A stretch of 64,000 bases of DNA. Source: Paramecium octaurelia. Lineage: Eukaryota; Ciliophora; Oligohymenophorea; Peniculida; Parameciidae. Positions 61,047 through 64,000 of this stretch are shown here, one piece after another (positions within the stretch are counted from its first letter, which is position 1; each line of letters opens with the position of its first letter). Location: the NCBI GenBank assembly GCA_905182995.1, contig CAJJDP010000031.1:391986-455985 (forward strand). The letters run 5' to 3'. The position numbers and the translations under genes were made by a program. The notes under the pieces were generated by a model. That model was not told the DNA's origin. It ran no database searches and worked only from the letters and a program-made list of their open reading frames with translations.

Positions 61047-61880
61047 TCATTCTCCTTTTTCATCTTGTTTTTATAATTGTTATTTTTCCTATTGAACTTC
61101 TTTAGCTTTTTCAACGTAATCTTCAAGATCAGAATATGCTTCTATCCAATCTATTAATAAACAAAAGAATGCCTAGGCAATGTCAGGTGTTCTAATGTAT
61201 GATACTTGGTTCTAAAACTTATGGTACTCTTTTTTCTATAAATATCATTTTGTTTTCATTACCAAATAACTGTTCATTTAAGATAAAACTTCCTTCTTTA
61301 GATCAGTATCATTCTACTTGTCGATTTTGCAATACTCCTATTATTTTTTGCGTTAATCGTCATGTTGTGCTTCATTTTGATCCAGGGACATCAAATCTAA
61401 TTTTCCTTCTGTGTTGACCTCTTGAGATTTCAAGGATTAGTAATTTTTAAAGAAATATGCTGTAATAATGCTAATTATCGATATGTCTTAATAAGCATTC
61501 TTTTTCAGATGTCTACTTAGCCATCCCATAAAGATGGCTGTTACATTGACGACATTCAATTGGCCATCAAGTTAGTGAAACATTCCTTTGAGATTAGAAA
61601 AGGTGAATTCTTCCAATTCGTTTGTTAATGTAAGAGGATCTTTGAAATCCCAAATTGCTTCCTGATCAAGCACTTTTTTATTCAATTCTTCCAATTCCTT
61701 CAACACTTGGTTATAAATGTTTAAATAATTTGTTCCTTAAAACAGATCATCATTTAATGATTTAATTGGGTCGATTGGTTATTTTAAGTAATGTCTAATG
61801 CAATTGTTAGACGAGTCCTCCTCTTCATTGCTTTGCCCTAATTTGCCCAAAAATTCAAAGATCTGATCCTCCTTCTCATG
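61047..61880 (-). CDS. Unidentified 268-residue helical protein
   Basis: One intron (61236-61262) leaves 269 codons. The start used is ATG at 61880 (MRRRIRSFEFLGKLGQ). A different upstream ATG at 61899 begins a more natural acidic N terminus (MDEQKQHEKEDQI) but in another frame, so a one-base error near 61860 is possible. The body has IWDFKDPLTLTNELEEFTF, then GMFHQLDGQLNVVNVTAIFM and a C-terminal helix (IAQAFFCLLIDWIEAYSDLE) ending in a Gln/Lys coiled coil. No family is recognised. It follows the zinc-finger gene on the same strand by about 11 bp. Confidence 0.7.
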
Positions 61881-61891
61881 CTATTTTTGCT

Positions 61892-62125
61892 CATCCATAT
61901 TAGTCTATTATTTCACATACAATTTACTCTGGGTTTTGTTTTATCACGCTTGATTTCTTCCAAAGGTCTTGGGGTGCTGTATTACTTCGGCCATTTGGAA
62001 TCATGTTTAGTTTTGCAATGAGTGTAGAATGCTGGATATGAAAGGTAGGATTTGCAACACTCTAAGCATTTCCATTCTCCATCTTCTTTATCGTTTTGTT
62101 TCCTTTTTTACTTTTTCTCACTCAT
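61892..62125 (-). CDS. Small single C2H2 zinc-finger protein
   Basis: A 77-residue single-exon frame. After a Lys-rich start comes WKCLECCKSYLSYPAFYTHC-KTKH, a C2H2-type finger (Cys-x2-Cys, x12-ish, His-x4-His spacing), then KWPKQYSTPRPLEEIKRDK. One finger with flanking basic residues suggests an RNA- or DNA-associated protein. The exact 3' end is uncertain by a few codons because the stop overlaps the upstream region of the next gene. Confidence 0.65.
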
Positions 62126-62342
62126 TAATTAAAATATTTATGATCATTAAATCTTGGTTAGACACTTAATCAATATTATATATTTTATAAAATATCGCTT
62201 TTTTTGTTATTGATTATAGCCCTATCATGAGATCTTTCATTTCTCTTTTTAAATTCAGTCATAATCATCCCCATCAGTTTTGTTCGGATTTATTAAACTA
62301 TATAGCATCAATAAATTTTTTATTATATATTAATATTAAATA

Positions 62343-62858
62343 ATGAAGGAAATAAACCTGGAGGAGAAAAATGGGCTTATAGGCTGCTTAATTAAGAGGA
62401 AAGTGAAGTAAATATGGATGGAACAAAAAATTAGGAAATCAAAATCCTTCCTTTTGAATGATATGGATTTCTGTTATCAAAGAAAACGGAAACTTACTTA
62501 TTATTATAATAATCATAGGCCCAGCTTGATGACTATCCACAAAAGAATTGCCAAATACATAAAACTAGATAAGCCGAGTTGTCTTTTCCAGTAGAAGATC
62601 TATCGATTCTATAAATTCTCCCAAAGACGCAACACAAAATATGAATAATTTGTTATAGACTACAAAGTTTACAATATTAAAAATTAAGAAAGAAATTTAA
62701 ATGATCTTGATGCTGTAGAAGTTCCTTTTGATCTCTATATGTTTGACTACGATGAGGCACCATTTGAATAACAACAAATTGATGTTGAGGAATACAATGT
62801 AGAGAATCAAAGGTTAGCCAGATAGAATAACAAAATAATGAATTCTAATAATCATTGA
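62343..62858 (+). CDS. Unidentified 171-residue protein
   Basis: A single-exon frame of 172 codons. The N-terminal 110 residues are very basic and aromatic (KIRKSKSFLLNDMDFCYQRK; RRNTKYEQFVIDYKVYNI). The C-terminal part is acidic (DLDAVEVPFDLYMFDYDEAP). Such a basic-then-acidic chain could bind nucleic acid or histones, but I recognise no family. It is divergent from the zinc-finger gene with 217 bp between starts. Confidence 0.6.
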
Positions 62859-63053
62859 TTATTTATAAAAATCTTACTATAGATATATTAATTTAATCAC
62901 ATATTCAAAAAAGAACAAGTTAGTAATTTTGAATTATATGTCCTCTGTGTATAAGAGACTTGGGATTTAGGATGAATGGTGAAACTTTTTGGAGGAAATT
63001 AAAATTTGGATGTTATTTTAATAAAATATAAAAATAAATAATATTTTGATAAC

Positions 63054-64000
63054 ATGGGAGGCTTTTGTACAGGTGGTAAAAGGAACAAGCAGAATCCACT
63101 GTAAAATATGATGATAAATTAAGTTTGTATTTGTTGAAGGAAAGACCTTTAAGTACATTGTTGGATATGTGGCCATCATCATATTTACAAATGCTTAAAC
63201 AGAAATATTTGGCCGTGAATCCGATAGATGGTATGGATCATTTCAAATTCAGAACTTTGTTTCCTAAGTTGAAATCATAAAGTAATAAGTTTATAGGATT
63301 AGGAAAACTCGTTGCATGTCTTCAAATGTTTTGATTTTGATTAAAATGGCAGAATAGATTTCAGAGAACTCTGTATAATGTTGAGTGTGATCTTTAACTC
63401 AGAGGAGGGAGACAGAGCAGAAATTCTGTTGGCCTTTTATGATTTTGATTAGGATGGAAAATTGAGTAAATCCGAGATGGAGTTTTTTATACAAGAAAAT
63501 AGACAATATCTACAGAAGACTGATTTCGAGGTTTCAGAAATGCAGAAGGGCATGTTTAAAGTTTGGATCGACACAAATTTCAACCTAACAAGGTATTTCG
63601 AGATATTTGAACTATTGCCTGGTCCACTTAAGGAGAGAGAAAGAATTAAGGAGATGCTCCAATCAACATCAGCTTCATCCTAGAAATACTATGTGATAAG
63701 TTACAAATGGTGGGAACTGTGGAGATTCTATGTAAACTATAACTTCGTTAACAATCCAACAAGAAAGATTGCCCATATTTCCATTGTAGATATAGAGGAA
63801 ATGGAAGAATAGAAGATAATAGCACCTCAATAAGATGATCAAGGAGTGCAAGGATCTCAATTTGAAGAGAAGAACGAGGACCTTTACCATCCAGGATTGA
63901 CTTTGAATCATGGATTGCATGAATCTCTCCATGGCTCTTAATTTTATATAATAGAGAACCAAACTTCAATTAGACCAGGTTCAATTGACAATTCGGACAT
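63054..64000 (+). CDS. EF-hand and DUSP-domain ubiquitin protease, 5' part
   Basis: The gene runs off the window end. It starts MGGFCTGGKRN, an N-myristoylation-type start, with an intron near 63102-63124. Around 63335-63500 lie paired EF hands: FDFDQNGRIDFREL and FYDFDQDGKLSKSEMEFF. From 63685 a DUSP domain follows (YYVISYKWWELWRFYVNYNF), closing with RPGSIDNSD at the window edge. EF hands followed by DUSP and a ubiquitin-specific protease domain is the order of USP32, so the missing 3' part probably holds the protease. The exon joins between about 63240 and 63330 are unclear; two frames look coding there. Confidence 0.75.

Overview
The window looks like macronuclear chromosome sequence from a ciliate of the Paramecium type. 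Four observations support this. Long conserved proteins read through only if TAA and TAG are glutamine and TGA is the sole stop. The DNA is very AT-rich. Introns are tiny, mostly 20-30 nt (GTA...TAG, with a minority ending AAG). Genes are packed closely on both strands, often 10-150 bp apart. I split genes into exons by hand; for nearly every gene the spliced length is an exact multiple of three and ends at TGA, which is an internal check on the models.

Layout. 1-610: a damaged start, with a 200-nt exact copy of part of a dynein light chain gene, one N, then the 3' end of a coiled-coil gene. 1.3-7.2 kb: axonemal and cytoskeletal genes (LC8 dynein light chain, enkurin, an LC8-like protein, a long coiled-coil protein). 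7.2-15.3 kb: a cyclic-nucleotide-binding protein, a small basic membrane protein, a Nup98 nucleoporin carrying NIFN-type instead of GLFG repeats (the type used on micronuclear pores in Tetrahymena), and a NEK kinase. 15.4-24.3 kb: a second long coiled-coil protein, a Rab GTPase, a membrane RING protein, another NEK kinase, an intron-containing tRNA-Tyr(GUA), a Tom22-like protein and an SR splicing factor.

24.4-39.9 kb: KATNIP, a PH-domain kinase, an SK-type calcium-activated K+ channel, a 1.4-kb gene-poor stretch, a 1015-residue single-exon protein with a degenerate kinase domain, a synaptojanin-like SAC/5-phosphatase, and a second cyclic-nucleotide-binding protein. 40-52.5 kb: a sparse region, a small mitochondrial protein resembling the ATPase inhibitor, a possibly broken gene, an anoctamin, CFAP206, a CTR copper transporter, two unidentified genes, a DNAJC11-type protein without a J domain, and the proteasome subunit Rpn8/PSMD7. 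52.6-64 kb: an unidentified gene whose frame is crossed by one TGA, PDK1, VDAC, a CDPK, a MORN protein, small unidentified genes, and the 5' part of an EF-hand/DUSP ubiquitin protease.

There is no operon logic here. The mixture is typical of a random ciliate chromosome segment, with a visible share of cilium, calcium/phosphoinositide signalling and mitochondrial genes. I saw no retroelement, viral or DNA-transposon gene, no rRNA, no CRISPR array and no telomere repeat.
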